Source: Valencia hispanica
Taxonomy: Eukaryota; Chordata; Actinopteri; Cyprinodontiformes; Valenciidae
Assembly: GCA_963556495.2 (NCBI GenBank)
Contig: OY747711.1
Location: forward strand, 39,745,914-39,809,913
Direction: 5' to 3'
Length of the DNA: 64,000 bases
Part shown: piece by piece, positions 26,301 to 37,800 of the stretch
How the letters are laid out: the number at the start of each line of letters is the position of its first letter
Numbering within the stretch: position 1 is the first letter of the stretch
Notes under the pieces: generated by a model
What the model was told of the DNA's origin: nothing
The model's input: the letters and a program-made list of their open reading frames with translations, nothing else
The model's database searches: none
Translations under genes and position numbers: made by a program

Positions 26301-29300
26301 GCTGGGGGGGGAACCCAGGTGAAGTGAATGTGACTGGTTCTCTATTATCTAAGTAGCTTTCTTGACAACAGAGACATTGTACAGGTCAGACAGTGAGCTT
26401 TGAACTGAACCAATGATGTTGCTGGCCTGGTTGGTATGATAATGTGGCATTCGGTTGCAAAAAACACAAAACAAAACTAATCGACAAAATAGGAAGGATT
26501 CTAAGGAATATTTAGAATGCAATAATTTTGTAATTGTTAGCCACTAGTGGTACTAAAGACGGCATCTACTCATAACCGTCGCATTGGCAATAAACTAGAG
26601 GTATTTGATAGTTTTAATTTATTTAAACTATATGTGATCATCTCTTCTTTGAAATATAAAATAAAAATAAATACAATCAATTTGTTCTTTAGTTAACTCG
26701 CTTTATTTATTGTTTTAATAAAGAAGGTTTTTGGGAAGACTGACAGCAGGACTGGTTACAGAAGCACTAAAGAAGCTACCAGTACTTTCATTTGTGGCAG
26801 TGTTCCAGGAAGTTTGTAGAAAATGTACAAATAATCTTAAGTAGTCAATCAATTACACACTTGATCTGTAGTAAAAAAATAAATAAAATGGTATAGAGTT
26901 GAGTTTTGATTGTTTTGAGAGTTGCAAAACCTTAAGTGCAAAAAAAGGGTTAGTGAAATCTTGTGAACATAATAGTGTACATGCTTCTTAAAGTCTCTCT
27001 TTCACTGTAAGAGCCCTCCCTGTCGAGAAGTAGAAGGCTTTCCTTATCTCCTCATTTAGCGAGATGTGATTAGAGATGGTTCTTTTTTCTTTTCTTTTTC
27101 CTTTTTTTTTTTAGCAGCTCTGACGTTTTCCTGCGCTGCAGCTTATTTGGCCACATCAGTTTCAAACTATGGCGCTCGTCTGCGAGCCTGGATGAGAGAC
27201 TTGTGTAAACACTGTCGGACAGGATTTTTACAAATCTCCAGAGCACAGACCATATCACTTAAAGAACAGAGTGCTGCATGCAGGCATACTCATGGACACA
27301 CACCTCGCTTGGCTAGCAGCCTGCTGAGAGAAGCTGTAGTTCATCATCCGTCAAACCCTGGGAGATTGCAACTTTTGAACGATATCAGTGAGCGGCAGGA
27401 GATGAGAACAATCTACCACCTCTATAAGGCAAGAAAGAAATGCGCAGTGGATGGCCTATTTCTATAACTCTGCTAGAATACATTGCATTTTTCTTCCCCC
27501 TAAAAAAACTAAACCAATAGGAAGTATTTCTTTGCAATTAAAATCATGTATAAATTAGCAGCCGTTTGCTCTAATGGTCCCAGCACGAAATAAAGAAATG
27601 TTAATTTATAATATACCCATATAGAACGGAGTGAGGACACTTGCTATGGCATTGTCAGAGAATGAAAAATGCTGGGTAGATGGAAGGGGAAAAAAATTAG
27701 CCAAACTGAGTTTAAGCATAATTAATGAAGGTGAAAAATAAAGGAGAGATTAATATAAAGGCACCATTAATGGTGTAAAGTTGAAGTGACACTTTTTGTC
27801 AATTTCTTCAGTGTTTTTCACTTTACTGTTGAAAATCAGAAGACAGTAGTGACGTCAAAATATGTCTTCCATGACACTGAAACGCCTAACTCTCAGAAAA
27901 CACATTCATTTATGTATTGCTCCAAAAACCCCAAAAGCTGCATTCATTCCCAGTCAAAACCATACAGTCCATTTTCTCCCAAAACGTGTGGACCTCGTAT
28001 CCAGATGCAGGAGAGAAACTGAGCATTTCAGAAACATGGAAAATATCTGGAAAAAATGTATTTGCACCTTTACAAATGATACTTGCAGATTAAAAGGAAA
28101 ACAGAGGAGATCGGTGGTGTTAAAAAGCACATCAACACTATCCAGACTAGAAGGGCAGTGAGAGAAATCGCTCCAATCAGCCATGAGGAAGTGTGTGAGC
28201 TGGAATGAGAGCTGCTAACCGTATAAAGTGACATAACTCAGATGACTGGACTTGTTTTATAATTCATGCCCAAGTTCCTCTGCCTGAATCAAACCTTCAT
28301 ACATAATGACGGCGTTGCCTGCTGCCCTGACCTTTGGTCGTTTGTTTGTGGTTGATGATTTGAACAATTATGTTCAATTACAGGATTTGTGGCCCCTGTA
28401 GAAAATGCGTGAAAGTACTTCAAATTAGCTTACCAGTGTTTGTGTTGCTAATCAACGCCGAGCTGTAGAAATTGCTCGCCTCAAAGCTTTAAATGAGCTC
28501 GCTATTTACAGATTGCACACCCCCTGTCGCCTGAAATGACCAGATCCAAATGTTTCCTTTATAGTGATTTTAATTAGATTAGCTTTAAGCAAATGAGGCC
28601 TTTGTTTCCAAAAGCACCGGACTTAGTGTTGCTGTGATACATGGAAACATAATTCAGTAAAACAAATGGGATTGTGCGAGCAATGTAAAAGCTAGGATAA
28701 CCTGCTTGACAAAGGAACATAAAAGTTTCCGTTTTCAAAGTACGTGTGTGGAAACCTTCGGATGGGCAAATGTATATAGGATAGTTTTTGTGTATTGAGG
28801 CAAAATGTCCATGAACGGTTGTTGCAATGAATGCTTCTCCACTTACTGAGGTTAAAACGGGGGGTGAACCTGGTGGAAAACTATACTCGTTTAAGTACGC
28901 AAACATTTGTTTGGTCTGCTTGGTTGCTCGTGGGCATTGAATTGCATCGCCATCTTTTTTTTATTTTTGGTAGTAAGCGGGAAGTGGATGACTCGAATGA
29001 AGTCAATGGGAGATCACTGCTCTCCTCGGGATTCACCCAATCACAGCCTTTCACTAAAGCAGCATGGAGTCTCATTTACTCGTTCGTTTGAGTCTTTTCT
29101 AAATGGAGCGGAAACACCGGGGGGCCGGGTGGTGGGGGACTGTGTGGCTTTATATCGAGCTGGAAAAGTAATTTGAATTTTATGTTTCAGCGGCGCTTGC
29201 ATTTAATCACAGTCTATATCCACACTCAGAGAGCCATTCTGGCTGTAGTTCATGTCCTGAGGAAGTGATTAGAGTCTGATGCTGACATTACACGGACGTG

Positions 29301-32300
29301 TTGGGGAGAAATGATGTATCCGACATTTTGTTTGTCGATTGAGGTTTGTCAGCACAGTGTGTGCACGAAGTTGGGATGGGTAAAGTTGGGATAGTTTAAA
29401 GATGTTGAGGCTTGATGGCAAATGTGATTTTTCATTGTTTATCTGTTTTGCAGATTGTGGTTTTTTTTATGTTCCACAGTAAAGGACTTGTACCATATCA
29501 TATAATTTTTTTTGTTTTTGCTTGTCTGGGTTTGTTTAAACTCTTCATAGATTTGACATCTCTCTGTACGCAATCAGCTGCACCCACCGGTATACAGCTT
29601 TCCTGTTTCCATGGTTATTGAACCAAACAGGCTTAGCAGAAAAGCCAACAGAAATAACTTAGGAGGCAGAGTGGAAACCCAGTTGGAAAAATCTTTAAAA
29701 AATCAGATCTATCAAAAAAATGACAAAAGTTGATGTTATTGAAGTTTTTTTTGTTTTTTTGTTTTTTTTCTTGGAAACTTCAGTCGCTTTGACAAATAAT
29801 TGCACAGCAGAATTCACATCTGCACTTACCTGTCTTGCTGTTTTCACGATTCTTTCAACTTTGAGGGGGGGGAAAACCCTAATCAAGGCTCTACCTAAAC
29901 TCTGCTTCTTCTTCCCAGGTGAAGATGATGATGATGAGGAGTGCGGTGAGGAGAAATTGCCGTCATGCTTCGACTATGTCATGCACTTCCTCACCGTCTT
30001 CTGGAAGGTTCTGTTTGCCTTCGTCCCGCCCACTGATTACTGGAGCGGCTGGGCCTGCTTCGTCGTCTCCATTTGTATGATTGGACTGCTAACTGCCGTC
30101 ATTGGTGAGAACAATTTCCAATAAAGTGGTGCACTATGCACGTGCATCTTAATGAATAATATTTTAATTTTACATTAATTTCAAAAATTCTGTTGGAAAA
30201 GTGAAACTCATGTATAGATTATATATACACAGTGACATATTTCAAGTGTTTATTTCTGTTGATTTTCACAATTGTCTTGCAGCTCATGAAAATCCAAATT
30301 TCAGTTGCTCTGAAAATGTAAATATTTCATATCTCTTTAATAGAGAAAGGTGGGCCTACGGAAAAATTGTCCATGTACAGTACATTATATGCAATCAACA
30401 GCCTCTAACAGCCACTTTCTAAGCTTACCCTTCTTGTAGAGGGTGTCTATCTGCTTGACAACTGTCAAGTAAAAATTCTTCCTATGATTTTGTTGCCCAA
30501 TTTATGGCCATGGCATTCCTGCATTAGGTGTATTTTATTTTAATTTTCTGAGTAACAGAATTTTGGGTTTTCATTGGCCCTAACCATAATCATAAGACAT
30601 AACCGCTTTATACCTGTCGCTGTGTATGAAATCTTTATCGTATGACTTTCACTTTTTCAGTTGAAATATATTAACTATTGCACAATTAAATATATTAAGA
30701 TCTTTATATTGTTTTGGTAATAGTTGCTTATGTTGAACAGGTTGCCATTTTCAATTTTATGCACCAAGACGTTTCGCCTTTTCTTTTTTTAAATGACATT
30801 ATTGTGATGCTTCCTGTGTTATTTTACAGGGGATCTGGCTTCTCATTTTGGCTGCACCGTGGGTCTGAAAGACTCTGTCACAGCAGTTGTATTTGTGGCA
30901 CTGGGAACTTCTGTGCCAGGTAAGTGTAATTTAATGTTTATTTAAAACCAAAAACCTGCAGCTGTTCCTACTAATAGGCATAATACCTATAAAAATAAAC
31001 GTTAACAAAATGCTTATTCCACAGAACATTATACGTTTTTGCTGCAATCTGCTGCTTAACAGGCCTGCCTTCTTTTGAGCTAGCTGACTGGCAGTGGGCA
31101 GCAAAAGGTGGGGAAGGGACAGTGCTTTGTTACCCTATACTCGATTGAAAAGGAGAACTAAAACTGCTGGTACTTTTTCAAAAATCGTAACTGTAGCAAC
31201 AAGGTGCCTAAAAAGTTTAGCAGTTTTGGAACTGTAACCTTTAAAACCTTTTGTATACCTTGATGTTAGTAACTGTTCCAAATAGATTTATTGTACCAAT
31301 CATCGTCTTTGCCTCCGTTCCCTACCCTAAATGTCCCTCTAAAATATACATAAGCATCACTGTATTTTTTTATTTAGTTTTACCTAAATGTCCTTTTAAA
31401 TGTCCCAATATTAGATTTTCTATCACCTTAATCAAATCTGTTCTCCCTTTTTATTTGGCATCTAGCTTCACAAGGTCATTACAGGTATAGGTTCCTCTGG
31501 ACAGCAATTTTAGGTATAGATGTGTCTTTATCAGTGATCCCTTTCTGGCAGTAGATGTTGCCATTTTCATATTTATAATTACCAGAAGCTTTCTTTCCTC
31601 TTCCTACTTCTTTTTATTTCTAATCTACAGTAAGCGTTTGACAAAACAGTTCAATTAAGACAACTTGCACGCTGGATTGCAGTCTAGAGCAACCTGGTTG
31701 TCGGATATACGTTTGTGGCCCAGTTCCCTCTAACATTAAGTAGAAGCACTTGTCTTGTGGTGATATATTATATTGCAAACGCCCAGGGTGCAAAGAACAG
31801 ACATATTTACCTCCAAATCATGCAACCTGAGAAATAGGTTGCGTAAGCCCACAAACTGTTGTATTGTAAAGACAATGTTTTATTAGCGTAGGTCCATTTG
31901 TCATTTTTCACGCTTAGGTGGTCTGTGCTTCCATTTGGGGGGCTCCGGGATGAAGGTAATGTGTTGTGTGTGTGTCGTACACACATGCGCACACCTAGAG
32001 GAAAAATGCACACTTGCCAACAGTTGCACTTACAGACCAATACATCTGCTTGAAGAGGCCAAAAAGTAGACTTCAAACAGATGTAAACACAGTTTGCAGA
32101 GCTTCAGAATAGGAATAAAAGTGCCTCCCTGGGCTCTCTGACGCACAAACAAGCTCACACACATCGACACAAAGAAAGCAAGCTCCGGTACTGTGGCTAT
32201 TAAAGTTAATAAAACCCGTCCTGTGCTGCGGTTCCAAGATGATTAACCTCGTTTATCACAGTTTGCTCAGATAATGCGGATAAAAACTCGCAGAGCTGAG

Positions 32301-34737
32301 GAAAAGGAGCAAAGAAGAAATAAACAGAGGTTAGAAACTTGAATGGGATTTTGGTTTTAGGATTTAGTAACAATTTTGTTTATAATAATCAGAATTTGGC
32401 TAGAATGTGTATGCAATCAGTGTTTAGAGAAGATAACGCATCTATATTTCTTTAGATACTTTTATTTTTGAGAATGTGTTTTTACAAATTACCAGAGAAA
32501 TGTAGAGGGGAAAATTGCACAGGCCAGAAAACTGACCAGATTGAGCACATTAACTCTCCCAAACATCTCCTTCCACTTTAGGAGACAACAGGGAAAAGGA
32601 GACCAGATGACAGGGGAAGGAGGAAGAGGTAGAGAGAGGTGGAAAATGTAGGTAGGGTGTGAATTGCAAGGTAGAGGAGAAGGGCAGGCGGTTCTCTGGG
32701 GAGACGTACCGTCACAGAAGGAGCTGCAGAGTCAAAGCTGCTCTACACAAGCATGCAGTGAGCTCCTGAACATGCAGGCACCCACACACTCTTCCAATCA
32801 ATCAGGCTCACAAGCACTCGCAGAGCAACTGAAGCACACACTCACAAGCCTTTGCCAGCTGGTGGAGGCATGGCATTAGATTGGACCCAGGTGGCCTTGT
32901 TCACAAACACACAAGCAGTGTTTATGCAGCCACTTTTATTCTGGAACTCGCACACGTGCCGGCTTATGGAATATCAGACTTGACACAATCAGAGTCACGG
33001 TTACGCCAAGCAGGATGGCCCTGAAAGCATTAAGTATGTATGGGAGGGAATTGTCTTCGCTGGACTGTTTTAGTCCATTGTCTTGACCCTCTCCTTCCTT
33101 TGCAAGCTGTCCTTCCGGCCATTCTTTTCCATCCCATTCCAAGTGCCAACTTGGCTGTCACTACTAGGAAGCTCTTACTCATCTTCCGATCCTTCACCTC
33201 TTTGCTTTTACATTGCTTTTCTCTCCCTTCTCTGCCTCGGCTAGATGAAAAACAAGACCGAAACTCTTGCAACAATGGGGCGGCCAGCTAATTAGTGAGA
33301 GAAAAGGGTGCTGACTGGCTATTTGTTCACCCAAAAAGCCTATTGTCAAGATTTGGCAGCATCTTCATATATTCTGCCAGTAAAAGTGATGAAGACTGTC
33401 CCCCTTAGAGCTTTTGTTGCTTGGCAGAAATGAAAGTCGGGGGACAAAAGGGGGGGGGGGGGGGGATGCTCTTTAGCCACCCAGCAAAAAATTGTTTGTC
33501 CATGAAAATGGAAATTCATCTCTGTAAATTATTGATCACGGAATAAATCCCTTCTCACCCGGACAAGCCAAGGTTTGAACATGGTTACAGGATTGTGCCT
33601 TCTAATCTAATCTTTCCTGTTTAAATTTGGAAATTGGCTCTCCAGGTTTACCTGAGTTAGCGCTGCAGAACTGCAGCTCCTAAACAACCTAAAGCTGCTG
33701 TCACTAATATGTGTCTGTATTTCCAGACTTCATTTTTTGCCCTATTGTCTCAATTTTGTTCTTCCTACCTTCTGTCCTTATTTGTCTCATCCCTTCCTTA
33801 TATCCTTCCTCTATTTTCTTTCTTTCTTTTTATTCCTTACTTGTGTCCTTCTTTCCTTAGTGTGCTCCCTTTATTGTCCCTCGTCTCCTTCAGTCTTTTT
33901 TCTCATGTTATTCCTTCTTTCTTTGTCCTACCTCCTTTCATCCCTTCCCTTACTTTTGCGTTTCCATTTTTTGTGAAGCTTCCTTCCTTCCTTACTTCCT
34001 AAGCTGTTTATAATTGAAGTGTAAAAAAATAGTAGCTTTAAAAACAACCCTCTTGATTGTAACACAAACCAAAGTTAAAATGTCTACAATTATTTTTTAG
34101 AACTAAAGTTAAAAAACATTATATGTGGCTGTCGTAGAAAGCAAACACCAAACCTTGGGTTTTCTGTAAATATTAATGCCTACATTTTTGGTTATAGTGA
34201 CATACTTAGTTTTCTCAAATCTGTTTGCTCCTCTTTATTTTTTTCCTCTCCATTTAGATACATTTGCCAGTAAAGTTGCAGCCATACAAGATCAGTATGC
34301 GGATGCATCCATTGGTAATGTGACAGGCTCCAATGCTGTCAATGTGTTCCTGGGCATTGGGGTGAGTTAATTTATTTCCTTCTGTTGAAGCCTTTATAAC
34401 TACCAGGTTCGAAAGGCTAAGTGTGTTCTACATCACTAAAATTGTTTCTGCCTGTGCCTGATAGGTGGCGTGGTCCATTGCTGCCATCTACCACAACAGC
34501 AAGGGCCGTGAGTTTAAGGTGGACCCTGGCACTCTGGCTTTCTCCGTCACACTCTTCACCATATTTGCCTTCATCTGTGTTGCCGTCCTGATGTACCGAC
34601 GGCGACCAGATATCGGTGGGGAGCTTGGCGGGCCCCGGACTGCCAAGGTCCTGACCACCATGCTGTTCATTAGCCTGTGGCTTCTCTACATTCTCTTCTC
34701 CTCACTGGAGGCCTATTGCCACATCCAAGGCTTTTAA
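11220..34737 (+). CDS. slc8a1: Sodium/calcium exchanger, C-terminal six exons (NCX1-like), partial at 5' end
   Basis: Plasma-membrane antiporter that exchanges Na+ for Ca2+, known from the SLC8 family. Six exons join in frame: 11220-11365, 15717-15816, 29919-30104, 30830-30919, 34258-34361 and 34465-34737. They total 899 nt, which is 2 leading bases plus 299 codons including TAA. The protein shows the loop-end motif RIAEMGRP, then [13 protein letters not shown] and [12 protein letters not shown], an acidic linker, hydrophobic helices, and the alpha-2 repeat with GTSVPDTFAS and [14 protein letters not shown]. It ends [12 protein letters not shown], as vertebrate NCX proteins do. The linker wording ([15 protein letters not shown]) and the C-terminus resemble NCX1 more than NCX2 or NCX3. 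The fish paralogue slc8a4 or an a/b duplicate cannot be excluded, so the family is certain but the symbol is not. The start codon, N-terminal helices, alpha-1 repeat and Ca2+-binding loop domains lie outside the window. Confidence 0.93.
11366..15716 (+). other. slc8a1: NCX intron
   Basis: GTAAGA to ACAG intron, AT-rich. Its only repeat-like part is 14380-14900. No alternative exon is visible. Confidence 0.7.
14380..14900 (-). repeat. Possible L2-type LINE 3' remnant
   Basis: Near 14386-14445 the sequence reads like the reverse complement of a LINE tail ('acttcttacagaaagtcaca' followed by gtgcttcacaat). The following ~400 bp has the style of the 3' part of L2 copies, including 'ccaagactttaaaataaatt'. 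Heavily decayed; class uncertain. Confidence 0.35.
15717..15816 (+). CDS. slc8a1: NCX exon 2 of window: loop-to-membrane helix segment
   Basis: A very T-rich tract with ACAG precedes the exon, and the donor is GCAG|GTAAGG. It enters in phase 0 and leaves in phase 1. It encodes [20 protein letters not shown] followed by [14 protein letters not shown], which is almost invariant in vertebrate exchangers. The intron before it is 4.35 kb and the one after it is 14.1 kb, the largest intron seen complete in the window. Confidence 0.95.
15817..19824 (+). other. slc8a1: NCX long intron, first part
   Basis: Non-coding. Contains a TG/G microsatellite at 17652-17690 and a small CpG-richer patch near 16530-16620. 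Open frames here have no recognisable motif. Confidence 0.6.
17652..17690. repeat. (TG)n followed by poly-G
   Basis: About 14 TG units run directly into 12 G. A short open frame across it (Cys/Val repeats, or His/Thr on the minus strand) is an artefact. Confidence 0.95.
19825..19873 (+). mobile_element. Rex1-type LINE 3' tail
   Basis: 'Cagcttaatttccccttt' then 'gtgggacaataaaggatta' and TCTATCTATT is the typical ending of Rex1/Babar-like LINE copies, with a short TATC-like tail. Nothing of the ORF is seen upstream. Confidence 0.5.
21190..21556 (+). mobile_element. RTE/Rex3-like LINE 3' end with decayed ORF2 C-terminus
   Basis: The plus strand contains 'accgggaggaggaccagatg', 'agacccaggacacgctggag' and 'ctgggaacgccttgggattc', then 'tggctggagaggggaagtct', then CTTAAGTTGCTGCCCCTGCA and a GATGGATGG tail. 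This order is the end of ORF2 and 3' UTR of an RTE-type element frequent in fish. The body is GC-richer than the intron around it. Truncated and frameshifted. Confidence 0.65.
22040..22215 (+). repeat. tRNA-like short fish repeat, plus orientation
   Basis: Begins 'gatgggctgcacagtgttgc', followed by 'agctggtagcactgttgcct', a B-box-like GGGTTCGAATAC and 'gtggagtttgcatgttctcc', and ends at 'cttcctcccacagtcttcaa'. It matches the 9318-9475 copy in inverted orientation. Confidence 0.55.
23840..24755 (-). pseudogene. Tc1-like transposase relic
   Basis: On the minus strand, broken frames keep the Tc1 order. [16 protein letters not shown] lies near 24330; [16 protein letters not shown] corresponds to the region before the second catalytic Asp; and near 23990 [14 protein letters not shown] corresponds to the DNDPKHT block. 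The right end at about 24738-24752 is TTGCAAGGCACTGTA, a terminal repeat of fish Tc1 elements. Stops and frameshifts are frequent, and the NPIE/DLNPIE region and left terminus are not visible. Dead copy. Confidence 0.7.
24756..26008 (+). other. slc8a1: NCX intron, no recognised feature
   Basis: Non-coding. A tandem-like stretch of TGACTGAC/CAGACTC words lies near 24842-24950; no gene support. Confidence 0.45.
26009..26070. repeat. (ATGG)n microsatellite
   Basis: About 13 perfect ATGG units, then GGAC variants. Such tails often end RTE/Rex3-like copies, but no element body is visible upstream. Confidence 0.95.
26071..29918 (+). other. slc8a1: NCX intron, last part
   Basis: Non-coding. Several long stretches free of repeats (27600-27800, 28280-28600) have TAATTA-like words and unusually even composition, which suggests possible conserved non-coding elements. 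No exon is supported. Confidence 0.45.
29919..30104 (+). CDS. slc8a1: NCX exon 3 of window: acidic linker and first helices of C-terminal membrane half
   Basis: The acceptor is CTTCCCAG and the donor is ATTG|GTGAGA. The exon opens and closes in phase 1. It encodes an acidic stretch ([12 protein letters not shown]), then [11 protein letters not shown] and two hydrophobic segments, roughly [15 protein letters not shown] and [17 protein letters not shown]. An open frame running upstream through the poly-T intron tract is not coding; the splice acceptor sets the exon start. Confidence 0.95.
30830..30919 (+). CDS. slc8a1: NCX exon 4 of window: first part of alpha-2 repeat
   Basis: The acceptor is TTTTACAG and the donor is CCAG|GTAAGT. 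The 90-bp exon is phase 1 on both sides, so its loss would keep frame but remove half of the ion site. It encodes [20 protein letters not shown] and then [10 protein letters not shown]. The Thr and Ser of GTSVP line the transport pathway in family members. The next residue, Asp, has its codon split across the following intron. Confidence 0.95.
33450..33465. repeat. Poly-G tract (16 G)
   Basis: Uninterrupted G run inside the intron. Confidence 0.95.
33720..34000. repeat. Degenerate pyrimidine (CTTC/CCTT) tract
   Basis: About 280 bp that is strongly C and T on this strand, with repeated TTCCTT and CTTTC words. It produces artificial Leu/Ser/Phe open frames. It ends some 250 bp before an NCX exon. 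Confidence 0.7.
34258..34361 (+). CDS. slc8a1: NCX exon 5 of window: second part of alpha-2 repeat
   Basis: The acceptor is CATTTAG and the donor is TTGGG|GTGAGT. It enters in phase 1 and leaves in phase 0. It completes the split Asp codon and encodes [20 protein letters not shown] followed by [15 protein letters not shown]. The Ser and Asn of TGSN are conserved cation ligands in the family. Confidence 0.95.
34465..34737 (+). CDS. slc8a1: NCX terminal exon: last two membrane helices and stop
   Basis: The acceptor is CTGATAG, the exon is phase 0, and it ends in TAA. It encodes [10 protein letters not shown], an extracellular or loop stretch ([12 protein letters not shown]), a hydrophobic helix ([20 protein letters not shown]), a basic turn YRRRP with GGELGGPR, and a last helix ending [12 protein letters not shown]. 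Only 103 bp separate it from the preceding exon. Length and ending match the family. Confidence 0.96.
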   Translation: MAWSIAAIYHNSKGREFKVDPGTLAFSVTLFTIFAFICVAVLMYRRRPDIGGELGGPRTAKVLTTMLFISLWLLYILFSSLEAYCHIQGF

Positions 34738-34801
34738 GAGAACGGAAGATGCCGAAGAGAAGGGTGGGACAGAAGAACAAGAAGGATGGAAGAAAGGGAA
34801 A

Positions 34802-34807
34802 AATAAA
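34802..34807 (+). terminator. First poly(A) signal after NCX stop
   Basis: AATAAA lies 65 bp after the stop codon and is followed by a T-rich stretch. It could produce a short-UTR transcript; usage is not known. Confidence 0.4.
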
Positions 34808-37800
34808 GGAATGATTTTTTTTTTTTATTAAGGTTGTCTTACTGATCTATTACTCCCTCCCTTTGTGCAATACGTTAAATGACAAATGAATGGATGTATG
34901 TACAGATGAAGGACTTTCAGACGCACTAGAGCATCTAAAAACCCAGTGGATGGAAGCAGAGATGCAGGGAAGGACATCATACTTGAGAATCAAAGCCACT
35001 ACAGAAATTACTCGACTGATTGCAAAAGGATTTTTAAAAAAATTACGTTTTTCCCCTCAAGCCACAAATCCTCACACATAAAGCTAACTTGACCAAATTC
35101 ATATTTGAACACATGAAACAAATTTACCGACATGCATCGATGTATGAAATGTTTTTTTTCCCGGATGAATCCGATACAAAAGTCCAAGTCAGTTTATGGA
35201 GCGAGACATTCAAAGAGATCACATCAGTGCTCCAAGTGTGAAGATGTGGCCTAAACAGCAGACCTCCTCAGGTTGGAGCAATGATTGTCTTGTGTCCAGC
35301 TCCATAAATATCAGTATCTGCAGACAGTACATGTCCAGATAAAGCTTAATACACAATAAGAGTAAACAGGATTCTTGTCCACATTCGATTATTGACAACA
35401 AACTGTCTAAAGGAGTACGACGGTGTGTTTATGTGCTTAGGTGCTGTAGAAAGATGGTAAACTACTGTGAAGATAAAATGCCTCTTGTTTTTGCTGTTGC
35501 TGCGTAAGACAAAAATGCTATTTTACTTGAGGTCTCCTTGACTCTCACAGCTTGTAGAAATGCTGAGTTGGACTTCTTGTTCTGGGAAGGGCCCGTTCCT
35601 TGTGGCGAAACTTTGATCATCGCTGGGGTGGCACATGGAAATACTCTGAGGCGGAAGCACGTTTCAACTCGATTGATTTCATTCTGAATGTCTGGTTAAT
35701 GCTGCACGCCCCCCGAATGGGCCCTTCATTCTGTTGCTTTATACTGTAGATGTAAATGATTTCAGAGTTGGTGGTGGGGGTTAATGTGCTTTTTACCTTT
35801 AATAAGGCCATGTCTGAGAAGACACACTGGCCACTCTACCGTTAAAAACTGTTAGAGAAACCATAGTTGTTGCATTAATATCAAAGTTAATCTTGTATGT
35901 TTTTTTATTATTTACCGTGGGAGCCTCTTTTTTTCAAAGAGATCTCCACAACCATATTTCAATCACATTATTGACCATTTGAAAAATATACATGCAAATA
36001 TCTGCAAAACCTGACTGACTTTCTGTCAATGGTAGTTGACACCGTTTGATTCTCTAAACCACTTTGGACAACATCCTGCCTCCTGGGCAACTTTGTTGGT
36101 GGTTCAGTGAACTATTTGAATACTTTTAATATCAAGGGCTTTGTTACAACAAACTACTAATTCCTGATCCTGCCTATTGGTTTATAATCCTTAGAATAGA
36201 CACAGATTGGTCATTGGGGGCGCAATGTAACAGATGCTTATGGTGAACTTCTTTGACTTTTACTTGATAGGACTTTGCTTCATAGGAGAAACTAATATAA
36301 ACTCCATGAAATGAGTCTAGTATTAAGAATTGCTTGATAATTGTCCCAAAGTATCTCTAGTTGAGGACTATCCCATTTTGACTAAAGCTGTATTCCCAAA
36401 AAGGCCATTCTAAGTCATTTAAGCTCCGTTCACACAACATTATATAGGTATAACTCCCTTCAGGCTGAATCGTAAAGAGGTTTAACCAAGAGGATGCAGT
36501 AAGCAGCCTTTTTATCTTTCCTCCACAGTGTTAACTTTTTAAGACCGAATCGTTATTTATATGCCACTTGATCGTGTTAAAATAACCTTACTGATTTAAC
36601 ATCAGCAGCTGATAATTTGTCCATACATAAAAGCCATTAAATAGAAGAAAATGCTAATGCACAATATTGATAACCAGGTTGTTCCCATCCAAAGGTGATC
36701 ATTTTGGAGTCCTTGTCAATAATAGTTCATTATCTTAAAAGCTCTTTTGATTTCAGCAATTTGAGAGCAAGGGTCGACTGAATAAAATTCAGTTATTCTG
36801 TATCAAAGCTGGAGTTTAAATGCTATGTTCAAACTGCTAAAAATAAGACTAAATTGCCTTATGTCTCCGGTTCACTCGTAAAATTATTTTTCATAATGTA
36901 GAACCCAAAAGGTTGTCCTGTAAATTCTGAGTTAATGCTTTAACTAAATTAAAATTTGACACACTTCTAAAGAGGTTTAGGGGAAGAATTTGTCTGATAG
37001 CACAGTGGTCCAAATAAGGTTGGCAATCGCTTGGAGAAAAAGACATTAAAACATTACCTTGGCTGTCGGTTCATTTTATCTACCAAACATTGCAAAACCA
37101 GCCAAAACGCATCTAAAACCATACATTGGAGCAATGAACATCCCTCTGAGCTGTTGGTCTTAAACAAACTCGACATCAACCGGGAAGAAAGGAGCCCAAA
37201 ACATTAATAAATATAATTTGAATGTGAGAAGTTTAGACTTCAGACTGTTATTTTATTTATTCAGCTAAAACAATAAAGATCTCAGCGTACACACACTTGT
37301 ACTATAGCACTACTGAATGCAACTTAATTGGCAAGTATTTCCCATGTGATGTTTTTTTTTTTACTTGATGTACAATAAACAGTATTTTAAACTTTATCTG
37401 TAAAATAATTAGTCTTGATTAGATGTAAACCGTTGTAAAGTTAGCAGTAATTTTGTCAAAGACCGTTGTCGATGCCAGTGAGTCGAGCGGAGGCCTTCAT
37501 TGGATGTAATTCCAGAGAATTTTGAAGGACATTTTAAATGTTCTAGGTTTTCTAAAATAATCAAGTACAGTTGTAGAAGATTATAGTAGCGAACACTAAA
37601 TTGGATAAAGATCCAACATTCTGGCTCAGACAGCCACTTGCATTTCTAATGAAACAAAACAGCGGGGGAAAAAACTGTGGAATATGTAAAGCTCTGTGTT
37701 AGCGGTTGTCGTACGAAGCCTTTGGAGTGGCAGTTTACCCCTATTTTGCCAAAGGGACATCTTTCTATCAGAAATGTTTGTAACCCATCCAGTAAAAGGT

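Larger units (their letters stand above)
30920..34257 (+). other. slc8a1: NCX intron between the two halves of the alpha-2 repeat
   Basis: GTAAGT to TTTAG intron of 3.3 kb. It contains a 16-base G run at 33450-33465 and a pyrimidine-rich CTTC/CCTT stretch at 33720-34000. No gene inside. Confidence 0.7.

Noticed and set aside
27066..27467. 133-codon open frame
   Set aside because: It lies in the NCX intron, begins in a poly-T tract (Phe/Ser run) and has no motif or splice support.
29720..30124. 134-codon frame starting at a Met in T-rich DNA
   Set aside because: Only 29919-30104 is coding; the rest is intron read-through on either side of the NCX exon.
33709..34002. Two overlapping hydrophobic frames that look like membrane proteins
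   Set aside because: They arise from a pyrimidine-rich low-complexity tract within an NCX intron.
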